A DNA stretch of 64,000 nt from contig JAACJM010000241.1 of the NCBI GenBank assembly GCA_013368315.1, positions 1 to 64,000 of the forward strand. Reading direction: 5' to 3'. This DNA is from Tetrapyrgos nigripes. Its lineage: Eukaryota; Basidiomycota; Agaricomycetes; Agaricales; Campanellaceae. Below the pieces are notes generated by a model. It searched no databases. It was not told where the DNA came from and saw only the letters and a program-made list of their open reading frames with translations. Below are positions 19,136-30,549 of the stretch, one piece after another; the stretch's first letter is position 1, and every line of letters starts with the position of its first letter. The translations under genes were made by a program, and so were the position numbers.

Positions 19136-22100
19136 TCACCTCCCTTTGGGCTTGAAAGTGCCTCTCCCACCCGATTTCTTCCCTTTCTTGCCCCTCTTCT
19201 TACTCTCTTCTTCTTCCTTCTCCTTCAGCTCAGCCGCCCGACGACGAGTCATCCTTTGACTTGACCCACTTTCCTCCATCTCAGCAGCCTTGCGTTTCGA
19301 TCTCGGTGGGTTCTTGAACTTGGCATGCTTGTAGACATGTTCGAGGGTTTCCTTGGCGTCGATCACGAGGTCGGCCCATCCAGCAAGGGCAAAGGTCTTG
19401 TCCGCATTGCGCTTATTGAAGTTTTCCTCCTCCGGATCTCCAAGAATCATGGTGAGGCAGAGCATCAAACCCACCATGAACCTGAACACACCATTCTTGC
19501 CCGACGTTGAGTCCAGCGGAGCAAAGTCCATCTCACCCTTCTCGAACGTCGCAAAGTCTTCCCACCATGTCCGCAAGCCCTTCACCTCGTCCTCAATGCA
19601 ACGTCTACCAGGCTCAACAATAGCCCAATATGGGCGACCGGCGTTTTCCCACTCCCGAATCCCCGGCCATTCCATCTGTGACATGATGACTCCATTGTTC
19701 TCGTGGTACCGGTAGGCATGCTCTATCTGGAGATAGATGTCAATCAGTTCCTCGAAATGAGTGATCCACTCATCATCCTCCTTAGGCACAGCATCCAGGT
19801 AACGGCCCCATTCCCCGAGGGCAAGACGTAAGCCAGGCCAGAACTCACTCTCTCTGGGATGGTGCCAGCAAATAGCCTCCCTGGAGATGGTATATGGCTC
19901 CTCCGTGACTACTGAGGTGTGAGAACCGGATTGGGTAGGGGAAGTGAAGTCGGAATGGGACGTGGCAGTGACGTTGGGGGAGGTAGTGACGTTGACGTTG
20001 GCAGTAGTAGTGGTAGTGACATCAAAGTAGAACGGAAGTTCTATAGACGGCGGCCGCGGACTTGTGTGTAGGAATGGTGAGTACCGAAGGTCAGGAGGTG
20101 GGGTCGTAGCCAAGAAAGGTTCTCCACAGTCATACAGGGCAAATATTCGTCCAGAGAAAGGCATGCTGCCTGGATGAGTGGGGGAAGGAAAGAAGGAAAT
20201 TGGCATGGTTGCTGCAGGAGTCTGAGGTGGAGGAGTCTGAGGTGGAGGAGCGTTTGGGTGAGGAGTCTCTGGGAGAGGTGGAGGCGTGTTTGGTAGAGGA
20301 GGCGTGTCTAGGCGAGGAGGAGTGCGCGCCTTCGTTGATTTTTTTCCAGATCTCTTCCTTGGAGGCAACTGAGACTCTGATTGCTCAACCTCCGATTCCT
20401 CTACCTCCGATTCCTCTACCTCCGACTCCTCTGCCTCGCTTTGGACCAGCTTCCTTTTCCTTGAGGTGGATTTCTTCGAGGGGGATTTCTGGGACACAGA
20501 CTTCTTCGAGGCGGATTTCCTGGACAGTCTCGGAGAGGGCTCTGACTCTGATTCCTCGGCCTCACTTTCTACCACCCTCCTTTTCTTCGAGGCAGACTTC
20601 TTCGAGGTGGTCTTCAAGGCGTTCTTCGAAGCATTCTTGGACGATTTCTTCTTGGGAGGTGGCTCTGACTCCGACTCTTCAGCCTCACTCTCTACCACCT
20701 GACGGGACTTCCTCTTGGTCCGTTTTTGGGTACGGGAAGGAGTCGAAGGAGCAGGTTCATTGGCGAAAGTGGACGATGGCCAGACATGAGCATCACCTTG
20801 ACCAGTCCTAGCTGCATGATCACTTGAACCTGGGTCCCGTATGTCAATATGGGTATGTATTAAATGACGGTATTCAAATACTCACTGAATACAGTCTTGG
20901 TGAACCTGATCAAGGAATCACCTGTAGCCTTGAATGCGCGTTCATCGAATTGATGCCAGTCCAATCCCATCCCGTTGTTTCCATTAACATTCCTTCATGA
21001 CAATGGTCAGAATCAGAATGTTACTAACACTCAAACAGGAAACTTACCAGCACACATCTACCTTTCCACCAATATCAGGATTCGGCCCAACCAGCGCTGT
21101 AACCATGACCATGCCCAGCTCATCTGCAACTGCTGCATTGAAACGCGCAATAACTGGCCCCCACTTCTCTAGAGCACTGTCAAAGGCAACACTGTACTCA
21201 TGGTCACAGAAAGTGACGGTCTCCCACGCTTCTTTGTGCTGTAGAATTTTCCTTCACCTTGAGCTAGACAATACCCAACTTAAGCCCAAGTTTCAGTCCA
21301 TTGATCTTTGGGATGTTTAATACCCATCTGTGGCAAAAGATCAGGGCAAAGCAGACATTGCGTGTGCAAGATGGACTCGAACTTTTTATATACGTTTGGA
21401 TCACGGGACCGTCACTTTCCGTGACCATGAGTAAGCTTTTGGATAAGTAAGAGAACAATTAATACTTACTTTGCGTATCCCTGTGGAGTACCTTTGCCTG
21501 CCTTGGCTTTCTCCTTCTCTTCCTCCCAAACGGCAATCCTCTCCACCAGATCCGTATCAGCCAACTCCTTGATTTCGGCCTTGAACTCATCTGATTGGGT
21601 CGCCAAAATGCGTTTGGCCACACTAAACCGAATCCACAGGTCACAAGGCTCCTTCAAGTTCTCTGCTGCCTCTGAGCCCTCTCCTACCGCCTCAACAAGC
21701 TCGTTGTACTCCTTCCAGGCTTCGGCAATTTCCTTGTCAGCGTCTTTCTTCACCATGGAATCGTAGTAGGGCTTCATAAACGTCTGAGCGTCAAGAGAAC
21801 GATGCGGTTTGGGCCGAATCGTTGCGGTTTCCTTGATGAGCCCGCGTGTGACTGTATCAGACTGTGCACTTCGCACAGTACGACTAGCCTTTCGTAAGTA
21901 TTCGCCGATTTTGCTCTGGCAGAGTCAATCAGCATATCAACCCATAGCAGCAGCAAACGAGTACTCACGTTACGAAGCATCTTCCAAACCTCTCGCTTCT
22001 TGTTCAGACCCTCAGGTGACAGCTTAGTCCAACCTAGCACCTCATACACCTTGTCAACATCTACCGGCTCCAGATCCAGCGCATCGAACTCGTCTTCAGC

Positions 22101-22202
22101 AGCCTTCTTCTTGCTCTTTTTCTTCTTGGCCTTGCCTTTGGACGGGGAACTAGCATTGGTGGGGGTCGTTGTGGTTTTTTTGGAGGGTGCCTCGGCCGGC
22201 AT
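19136..22202 (-). CDS. Accessory gene B: HMG-like / basic repeat / Trp-rich domain protein
   Basis: A multi-exon gene of unknown function, probably nuclear. Exon 1 starts at ATG 22202 with a Lys-rich stretch (KAKKKKSKKK). The next exon (to 21479) has a charged helical segment resembling an HMG-box (KRILATQSDEFKAEIKELA, AVWEEEKEKAKAG). Small exons follow at 21200-20880 (GMVMVTALVGPNPDIGG). The last exon (from about 20828) has Glu/Ser/Lys repeats (VVESEAEESESE), a Pro-rich linker and a C-terminal domain with many Trp residues (WPGLRLALGEW, SGKNGVFRFMVGL), ending in a basic tail. Gene B' at 43630-46226 shares this layout and the final domain. One junction near 21250-21460 was not resolved. Confidence 0.65.
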
Positions 22203-22424
22203 AGACACGTCCAAAATGAGCTGTACGCGTCAGGAACAATTGTTCAGTTCCATTCAAATCCGAAAGACATACTAATACAAAATAGATACTACTGATAAGT
22301 AAATTAGATCTATGACGATTTGGTCAATATAGTCCCATTCGTCTTGAATTTGCCACCTGTATGTATTGCTCTCTCTCAAACGGTTCCGGAAATGCTCTCG
22401 AAGCGGGGGATGAGTCTCATTGTT

Positions 22425-23450
22425 TCAGTACGATGTGAGCGTTTTCACGGTGGTCTCAGCGGCAACGAGTTCATCATGCTTGGCCTTAGCGACTGGCCAG
22501 AAATGCTCTCGCTTTTCCTCCAATTCAGAACCACAAAACGTTGGATATGGTAGCTCCTCATCAGCGCACCAAGCCCCTAAAAGGGGAAAACTGTTCAGTT
22601 CACATTTGAAAATGATAGGGTTGTAAGTACTCACGTTGTTCGGCACACCAGTCAGCTAGATCCAAACCTTCAGGGAAGGGAGCAGGCACACGAGCATATG
22701 GTCCCCAAGGTATCATGCCTTGGTAGTCATCCCTGAAGGTAAATGCATCACCAAAAGCACGTGCATGGTGAGGTTCTAGCCCTCCTGCCCATGAAGGTGG
22801 TGAGCACGGGGATGGATCATCACCGTCTCGTTCTCTGGCGCCCAGGAATGCAAATATATCCCCTACCCATACTCGAGCTGCATTCTGCCCACGAGGAAAC
22901 TGAGGAAGCTCGAACATTTCAGTTGCTCGGATCGCGCTATAATTCAATATGGTTTGGCATGTTTCATGGGGCAATCAAATGATGGATACTTACAACGGCG
23001 CCGGCTCTCCCTCTGGGATTTCACGAAGGGTCCAGAAATCAGGTCTCCTGACTGAGACCCTCCACCCATTTTCCACTACTTCACCACCAGTCCAAGGCTG
23101 CCACCCATTGGGAGAAATTGCACGGGAATATTCTCGAAGATCGCTGGCAACGCGCTCAAGGTCAGGAAGTGAATCCGTTTCCACATGTAAATCTGTAATA
23201 GAAGAGAGAATAACTTAGGATATGTAGAATAGAATTAAAGATTTTCAAACTTTACCAGTTGTGTTTGTGTCTTGCCTTGGATCTTGGCACTTCTAATAGC
23301 GTTAGATAGATCAAGACCCATGAAGGTAGCGAAGAAAGGAATTTGCACAGCCTCACTCAATGTCGGATTTTCGGACCGGACTAGAGCAAAGCTCGAAAGA
23401 AAGGTTGAGCTATATCCATTGCTTTGACTGGAATATTCGTTAGATTTCAT
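22425..23450 (-). CDS. Accessory gene A: hypothetical protein
   Basis: Not recognised. Exons are 23450-23256, 23192-about 22994, about 22955-22634 and about 22575-22425, with GTAAAG, GTAAGT and GTGAGT donors. The last three join in frame: ETDSLPDLERVASDLREYSR and a Trp/Pro-rich middle (NGWQPWTGGEVVENGWRV), then DIFAFLGARERDGDD, then WCADEELPYPTF, ending TLTSY. The first exon (from ATG 23450) does not join in frame to the second, so the start is uncertain or a one-base shift has occurred. Its ATG lies only 128 bp from the divergent basic coiled-coil gene at 23579. Confidence 0.55.
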
Positions 23451-23578
23451 GATAGAGCTCCTCCAAAAAGAGTCTACTTCCATTATCAACCAAAAATGAC
23501 CGGAAATTTGGGAGGATGAAAAAGTCAAGCGAACCAAAATATTTCAAGCTTGGTTTACGCTTTTGCATAAGGACTATC
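23451..23578. promoter_or_regulatory. Candidate bidirectional promoter between gene A and the KDZ-1 companion
   Basis: The interval lies between two divergent start codons and is short and AT-rich. No clear TATA box or operator was identified; the assignment rests on position only. Confidence 0.3.
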
Positions 23579-24357
23579 ATGCCTCGTCCCAAGTTATACC
23601 ACACCAAGCTTGAGCGACAGCAAGCAAACCACAACAAGAGTCTTAAACATTACCACAAGTGGGATTTCCTATGCTCTGCTCTCTATTGCCTTCAACGCCT
23701 TCAACAGGAACCGGGATACCATCAATACAAGCCGTCGCAAGGCCTATGAGGCAGAACAAACAGCTGCGCAACTGCAAAGGTATATTTCATATTCTTCTAT
23801 TGCTATCTAATCCTAATCTACCCTTTAACTTAACTATAGAGAAGAAGCTCGGCAGGATAGATGTGCTAAGATTGAACTGAGGCAGAGGCAGCAGGCTCAG
23901 AAGCATAATGAAGCCATGAGCCCGTGTGTCATACCTGTTAATACTCTTTCAATAACTTACGCTTCTCCTTTCAGAAACAGAACACAGCTACTGTCTCAGC
24001 TGGAGGAATATTATACCTGCAGACTCCAGCAGATGAGAAAGCCGCCGTCAATGTGGTTCGATACAATATACCACAAGTATGTATCGGAAACCACAGCAAC
24101 GGGTGTCCCGAGTGGAAAGCTGGACAGAGTTATCCTCAGATTGGGTGTGACAGTTGCACGGATTGATAGATTGGAAGGAAAAATCTATCAGGAGGGTGGC
24201 ATATCACCAGAGTTCAAGAAGGGAAGTCATGGCTCGGACCATGAGGTCATACTTACAATGGGCAGAAGAGATGCAGTGTGCGGCAATGGAGGGCCTCACT
24301 AAGTTACAAAAGCTTTACACGCAAAAACGTCTCCAGTTTCAGCTCGGTGCTAAGTAA
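23579..24357 (+). CDS. KDZ-1 companion 1: basic, coiled-coil protein, probably damaged
   Basis: Starts MPRPKLYHTKLERQQAN at 23579. An intron (GTGGGA to CAACAG) joins it to NRDTINTSRRKAYEAEQ, and another to EEARQDRCAKIELRQRQQ. This gives a basic region followed by a Gln/Glu/Arg-rich coil, a layout reminiscent of bZIP-like DNA-binding proteins but not proven. Later exons give LSQLEEYYTCRLQQM and MQCAAMEGLTKLQKLY in different frames, so at least one frameshift or missed intron exists between 24080 and 24160. I infer that it belongs to the KDZ-1 element because it lies in line with the next two genes. Confidence 0.5.
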
Positions 24358-24481
24358 GTACATAGCTAATTAAGTACTTAATAGATCTGTAATATAGGTC
24401 CCATATTTAAATACGGCTTCTAATACAGCTACTAATATTTCAATACATTGTGAAGTTGCGTTACATAACTGCGTCGTCTTC

Positions 24482-25442
24482 ATGCCTACTCACCATCGTT
24501 TGACTTTGTATCCTGGAGATAGTAAGTCTTTGGGCTCTCTAGCGTGTTTCAATTGTTCTGACTACTTTTACTGGAGCTATCCTTCTCACAGTTGAAGCTG
24601 AGGTGCGCCCTTCTCAGCCAGAGACTTCTCGTGTCTCCTCACAGGCTGGCCAGGGTACACAGTCTCATCCGGTCCATGGCTTTGCGTCGTCTTTACTGGC
24701 TGCAATACCAAGACCTTCTTCTGTCCCTCCCCAGAGTTCCTTGCCAAGTTCTATGCCAGATCCGCCTCCCTATACCTCAACATCTGTCAGTTCCACTCGA
24801 GGCGAAGTCACAGTCTTTTATGGCTTCAACCGGTGCCCAAGCCCTCAAGAACTACTGGAAAAGTGGCCACTTGGGCAACGAGATGCTGGTTATGTGGTCT
24901 CCCGAGGTACAAGACTAGGATTTTTTTGCTCATTGGTGCGTACCCAACTTTTTTTTGGCGGCATTATTTTGCTCATCATTCGGTAGGTCCATTGTGGTGG
25001 CCCTGACTAACGGTGTCTCCGGCCACTACCAAAAAAAATTCGAACACTTTGACGAAGCCCTACAAGAATATTCCCAAGTGCATGCCGGTATGTACATGTC
25101 CTATCACTCTTTTCAAATCCCTGTTCTCAAGTGCTCGCAGGTACTTCACTTGCCTATCCGTCTCCTGAGATTCTTTCCCGTCCCAGTGCCCTGACCCGTC
25201 CCAACTGGCTCTTCTCTTACGCTGATCCCCAACTTCAAAATCGAGATCTCGAATTCGAGATTGATACCCATCAAAACATACGGGTGTATGCTGGTCCACG
25301 AGATGCTCCTTCCACGGTCAATCGGGTGGCAGTTCAAGCCACCCAGGAGGATGGCCATAGCCGAGACCATCTTGGGACTGGAGCATTGCGACGTCAGGAG
25401 CCTATTGACATTTCAGATGTGGAGTCGGAGGATGAAGACTAG
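24482..25442 (+). pseudogene. KDZ-1 companion 2: RNase H1 N-terminal-like domain protein with one frameshift
   Basis: Exons 24482-24521, 24592-24935, 24987-25087 and 25141-25442. After a Ser/Pro-rich N-terminus comes YVVSRGTRLGFF, then VVALTNGVSGHYQKKFEHF and DEALQEYSQ. This order (yVV-x-G-x3-G-F, then V-x-G-x-KKF and eA) matches the hybrid-binding N-terminal domain of RNase H1 and caulimovirus P6-type proteins, which bind RNA:DNA hybrids or double-stranded RNA. The tail PIDISDVESEDED resembles a SUMO-interaction motif. A run of seven Ts at 24920-24927 puts exon 3 out of frame by one base; six Ts would restore the reading. No RNase H catalytic domain is present. Confidence 0.6.
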
Positions 25443-25547
25443 ATAGAGTGTATGACAGTTGTAATATGTATATTCTGACCCCAAATATAAATATGGGGTG
25501 GCAGATTCTGTCATTCTATTTCCAAACACTTCTATTGATCACTCTGA

Positions 25548-28500
25548 ATGGGAAACAAGTGGAAACAACCTGCCTTCTTTCGCCCTGGTGCTGCCAAACA
25601 GCACAAATTTGCGCTCTCTGGTGATGGTCGCCGCTTCCACATCTCCACTGAAGATATTACTGCTGAGCACCTCTACTCTTCAGAGGCCTCTTCACAGGGG
25701 GACGATGACGACTCTCATTCAGATACTGATGGTGAGGGTTTTGATGGTGGAACCGAAGACTTCGGGTACGGGTACGATGATGGTGATGACAACTATATTG
25801 GATGGGATCAGGATGATTCAGTGCTTTCAGATTCTCAGCTGCAGAACCTTAGTTTGGTGGAGCCACTTGACTCAGGTTACATACAGATTTCCCAAAAACC
25901 GAGGTTATATTCAGTGAGTTGATTTTAACCTGGTTGAAAGAATCTAAATAAAAGGTCTTAGAATAATCCAACCCGAGCGTGGCTTGATCACAGACAAGAA
26001 TATTTGGATGTTTTCCTATGGTTGGAGGGTCGGCGGGGATTGGGTGTCAGATGCACTGGATGCAGGCAGCCGGGAATATACCGATGTGTAGAAGAGGAGT
26101 GTTTCCGAGCTGGAATGTTCTGTGAGAAATGTGTGGTGCATAGTCACAAGCGGCTGCCACTGCATTGGATCGAGGTAAGTTCCATGTGTACCTGATATCC
26201 TTACATCAGAAAACTTATTGCCCCAAGAAATGGGATAATGATCAACAGATCTTTGAGCCGAGCTCTCTGAAATCACTGGGCTTGCGTACTCAGCTCGGCC
26301 ACAGTCCAGTGGGCAGTCACTCTCATTGCATTAATCCAAAGAGAGCAAATGAAGATGAGTTTACAGTGGTGCACGTTAATGGCATTCACACTGTGGCTGT
26401 AGACTTTTGTGGATGCCCAAATGCAGAGGATCACCATATTCAGTTATTGCAGTCCATGTGGTACCCTGGAACCCCTAGCAACCCACAATCAGCAGCAACT
26501 TTTGCCTGTCTCCGTCAGTTTCAGAACCTCAACTGCTTGGGGAAGTTGCCAGTGTATGACTATTACAAGTCCTTAGAGATCATGATGCAGAATCGGCAGC
26601 GGGTAGTGCCAAAGGTATGTGCTTACTGTTTTCTATCCATTTTCGAGAGGAGTTTGACACTCTGAGTCCTCAGGACCAATACCGCATGCTCCTGAGAATT
26701 GTTTTCCAGTGGCGAAATCTGAAAATGCTTAAGCGAGCCGGACGCTGTCATTCAGTCATGGGAATTGAGGGCACTCCTCGGGGGGAATGTGCTTTAGAGT
26801 GTCCGGCATGCCCCCATCCAGGGAAAAATCTCATAGAGAACTGGAGAGAGGCAGGACCAGAGTCTTCGTGAGTCCCGAACCATTGTCCGGTATTTCAACA
26901 TTGGTCCAGCACCCAGCCAGTATTCTAATACAGGTCTATTAATTTTAGGTTTCTATACACGTTATTCCTCGCAATAGATGCCAACTTCCGCCTCAGAAAT
27001 AGGATTGTGTCCAATGAGCATCGTAGTCCAATCCTTGGAGACGGCTTTGCCTATATTGTTCCAAGTAGTCCGTACAAAGAGCATATACAAAAATACGTTG
27101 ACCAGGAAGATGTGAGTACATATATGTTTTATGGTTCTGGATAAAGGCAGATACTGACTATCATCTCAGATGAGTAGCTGCTCAGGATTTCAGGCAATGT
27201 TCCTAGCAAATCTGCGGAACGTTCGAGGCCTTCGTGTGAGTGGTATGGCTGGCATATGCTGTGCTCGACACCGTGTCTGGCGCCCCTCTGGATTAGGTGA
27301 CTTGCAGAAGGGTGAACAGTGCGCATCTACCATGTTTCAATGTGGCATTTTAGTCTAATTCACCTTTCATCAGTTACTGTAATGTTGATTTCATATTTGC
27401 GTGCACCATTCAGGACGAAGAATACCTATCAATTGTCATTTCCTACGACATTTCTTGCCAATGGAGCCGAACATTTTGGAAGCACATGGAAGCAATTAAT
27501 CCGAATATCAAATTCAAGTTTACGGAGAATGGAGTGCGGTTCCTGGTTCCCAAGTTTCATCTCCGTGCCCATCAACCAGAATGCCACACTGCGTTCAACT
27601 TTGATTATGCCCCCGGCTGTGGGCAGACTCACAGAGAGGTGATTGAGGAGGGCTGGGCACAGTCTAACAAGGCTGCGGCGCAGACCAAAGAGATGGGCCC
27701 GGGAACTCGCGCTCAAACATTGGATGATATATTTGGATTTCACAACTTCCGGAACATTTCCAATCTGGGTAAGTAGGTACTTTGAATTCAGAACATTGGC
27801 CTGACATTGTGACATAGATGGAGTTCTTGCCAAGCGCCTTGTCATTGTGCTAAAGGAATATGATATTCATTTTCGAGACTTTTCTCAGTTTGATAAAGGT
27901 CTTGAACGGAATGTCGGACGTCCGGAGTTGGAAAAGTGGAAGCGAAAGATCTTGAAATGGGAGGAAAGCCATCAAGCTGAGTGCCCTTATGAAGAGGACA
28001 GCAAAGTGGCTGAGAAGGATTTATTCAAACGGACACAAATTGAAATGGCAGAAGAGGAGAATGAAATGAACAGGTTCAGCCAGAAATATGCTACTAGTCC
28101 TTCAGTCTTTCTGTCGCTGGGTATAGAGATACAGGAGCTACAGTGAGTACCCATATTTATATATCGGCTGGCACTCAAATCCTTCAGACGCACTATAGAT
28201 TTGTTTATTATCACAAACAAGTACCTAACACCTACACAACAACTCGAGCTACAGAAGAAGCGTCTAAATCTTCTGAAGCGCATCACACACTTCAGGACGT
28301 TGCAGCAACTGCTAATGCCAGGACTGTCAGATGTCCTATCACCCCAAGATTTCGAGTGAATCAAGGACCCTGACAGCTCGCATCCCGAAAAAATCCCATT
28401 GTTTCTGCCATCAAGTTGTGGGACCCCTTCGGCTAGAACACGACCATGTATAGGCGATCTTCCGGAGTTAGAAGCGAGGCTGAGGATGAGTGAGGCAACA

Positions 28501-29407
28501 GAGGCTTTGGAAGGGGTCAGGGATGGACTACGTGCAAGAACAATGGCTGCCCGCTTCAAGCTGCGCAATATCACCGGGCAAGTGGAGAGTGGAAGGGCTG
28601 GGGGTGTTCTACGGCAAATTGATATCAAAATTCATTCCCGGAAGATCCGCTATCGCTTAGTGCGAACAGCCCTGTTGCACCTCAACGGACATGGACCCTG
28701 GGAAAAGGACATCAAAGAGCTTAAGGATGAGGACGTACGAGGGATAAACGAGCAGGCATTAAACAAAGAAGAAGAGGCAGAACGTCAGGCACAAATAGAA
28801 AGGCTCAAGCGTGATGGGGTTTTTGTCAGTGAAGACTCAGATGACGAATATCTCGTTGAGGAAGGAATTGTTTCTCAGGTCCGTGGTGAGGCTAAGTGGA
28901 CTTTATCATGGATTTGGTATGACACTCAGGTGTCGGAAGATGATCCCGAGTTTCGAGAGGGTGAGAGCTTTTTCTCATATATATCGGGTTATTATGCTTA
29001 TTAATATCATTAACACAGCAATTCGAGTCGAATGGTGCAAAGCTAGGGCACGGATGCTACGATGGCGTGAGGAAGTGCTATTGTTACGTGAGGAGCTGGG
29101 CAGAATGGCCAAGTACTATTTTTGGAAGGCGACCTGGTGGGATAGAAGACTGGTCGGAATGCCAGGAATGCAAGGTGATGACAGTAAAGAGTTGACAGAA
29201 GGCCTCAATGCCTATGCATTACAGCAGAAGTGTTTTGCACACCGGCGGGCAGAAGAGATCACTACGCACTGGGACCATCTTCTGAAGCATGCTAATGGCG
29301 TGGTCCAGCAGAGTGGAGCACTTAAGACCATCAATGTGGACTTGGACATTGGAGTGGATGAAGAGGAAGAGGCTGTGAATATGAGGAAGGCCAAAGAAGA
29401 GCTATAG
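25548..29407 (+). pseudogene. KDZ-1 transposase, one nonsense codon
   Basis: Ten exons: 25548-25913, 25962-26174, 26228-26614, 26650-26867, 26949-27111, 27170-27318, 27374-27768, 27818-28142, 28188-28960, 29019-29407. They total 1126 codons in one frame. Parts in order: acidic N-terminus; CxC2 cysteine cluster (CTGC ... CVEEEC ... CEKC, HKRLPLHWIE); HVNGIH block; LAIDANFRL with a catalytic-type Asp; GDLQKGE; VISYDISCQW; EMGPGTRAQTLDDIFGFHN; C-terminal helical region with RVEWCKARA. The only visible lesion is TGA at 28357-28359, where KDZ-2 and context expect a basic residue (CGA to TGA). The GEG-like motif reads THREVIEEGW, differing from KDZ-2 THGEVIEEGW. The family moves DNA by cut-and-paste. 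Confidence 0.88.
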
Positions 29408-29439
29408 TAGTAGGGTCCATATTTACATATCGGCTGAAA

Positions 29440-29780
29440 ACCCATCCTGTATTTAAATACAGGTCAAGTGCACAACTGGTAAACAGTTGTTTTGAGCGCT
29501 AGCCAACGACTTATGTAATAAACTGTGGGAACCCAACTACCAGTCCCCTAAGCGAGACCAAAGGGTCAGTAGCCGGGCATTTTGAACCCAGACAGAGGCT
29601 TGATTGGAACACCCATCCTGTATTTAAATACAGGTCAAGTACACAACTGGTAAACGGTTGTTTTGAGCGCTAGCCAACGACTTATGTAGTAAACTGTGGG
29701 AACCCAACTACCAGTCCCCTAAGCGAGACCAAAGGGTAAGTAGCTGGGCATTTTGAACCTAGACAGGGGCTTGATTGGAC
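29440..29780. repeat. 171 bp tandem duplication downstream of KDZ-1
   Basis: Two nearly identical units, 29440-29610 and 29611-29780. Each begins with the perfect palindrome CCTGTATTTAAATACAGG (29446, 29617) and ends TTGATTGGA. Only a few substitutions separate them, so the duplication is recent. Confidence 0.9.
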
Positions 29781-29794
29781 GAATTAAAGCCAAT

Positions 29795-29813
29795 TATATA
29801 TATATATATATAT
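29795..29813. repeat. (TA)n microsatellite
   Basis: About nine TA units between the tandem duplication and a GC-richer flank. Confidence 0.9.
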
Positions 29814-29819
29814 TGAGGG

Positions 29820-30549
29820 GTAGGTCCGACCGGCTGTGCTGACCGAGGCCATTCCCGATCAATAGCAGTGTAAGCGAATGTTTAACCCCGGTTGAATAAC
29901 CCCGATCAATAAGCAGCTAAACGAATGGTAAACTCCGACTGGATATAAGCTGATATAAGGCCATCGCTTGTCCTCTCATCCCCGAATGGAAAACAACTGC
30001 TGGCCATGGCTTGCCGATGACTCTGCCGTCCTCCCAACATTTCAGCCGCTCAGAATTGATATAAGCCACCCTGTATTGATATATGGCTGCTCGTATAGCA
30101 GAGAATACCCTTTGGAGCCACCCGGCCATATTCCACCCATATTGTACTATCGGGGGTTGGTCCATGCCAGGCATATTACAATACAGGGACCCCATAGGGT
30201 GGTCCGTAGATCACGCATTGTATGGTGTAACTCGCCACGTGATGTGACTATACAAATTTGCAACATCATCCCCCAGCTCTCCAACTCTCCAACAGGTTGG
30301 GCTGAGCATCCTTGCGTGTGCAGTGACTTGGTGTCATTGCTTCTGTACATGACTAGGAGTTATGTACAGGGCTGGACTAGGTGTCCAGCTCGTCGCCGCA
30401 GCTGCAAGTGTAAATCCAAAATCGTCTGCAAAGAGTAGTGCTCAACTGTCGCAGTGCTTCTGGTGAGCTTGATGATGTAATCAGCAGCACCCTCAACGAG
30501 CGTGTTGCATAGATAGCCAATCTGATCTTTTTTCTTTTTTCTCGCGGCA
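29820..30549. other. Intergenic region, right edge of the KDZ-1 block
   Basis: No supported gene. It contains CCCTGTATTGATATATGGCTG (about 30070), the right inverted motif (30118-30156), and reverse-complement copies of the GACACCNAGTC motif (30325-30385) before the kinase-like paralogue starts at 30550. Confidence 0.5.
30118..30156 (-). repeat. Right inverted motif bracketing the KDZ-1 block
   Basis: Read on the minus strand it starts CCCCCGATAGTACAATATGG and continues GTGGAATATGGCCGGG. It mirrors the motif at 18182. A related sequence, CCGATAGCAAGATACGGG, sits in a KDZ-2 intron at 62090, so the motif may also be a dispersed repeat rather than a true element end. Confidence 0.5.

Noticed and set aside
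20200..20811. Plus-strand 203-codon frame with EVEESEVEE repeats
   Set aside because: It is the antisense of the Glu/Ser/Lys repeat and Pro-rich exon of gene B, whose minus-strand frame is longer and splice-supported.
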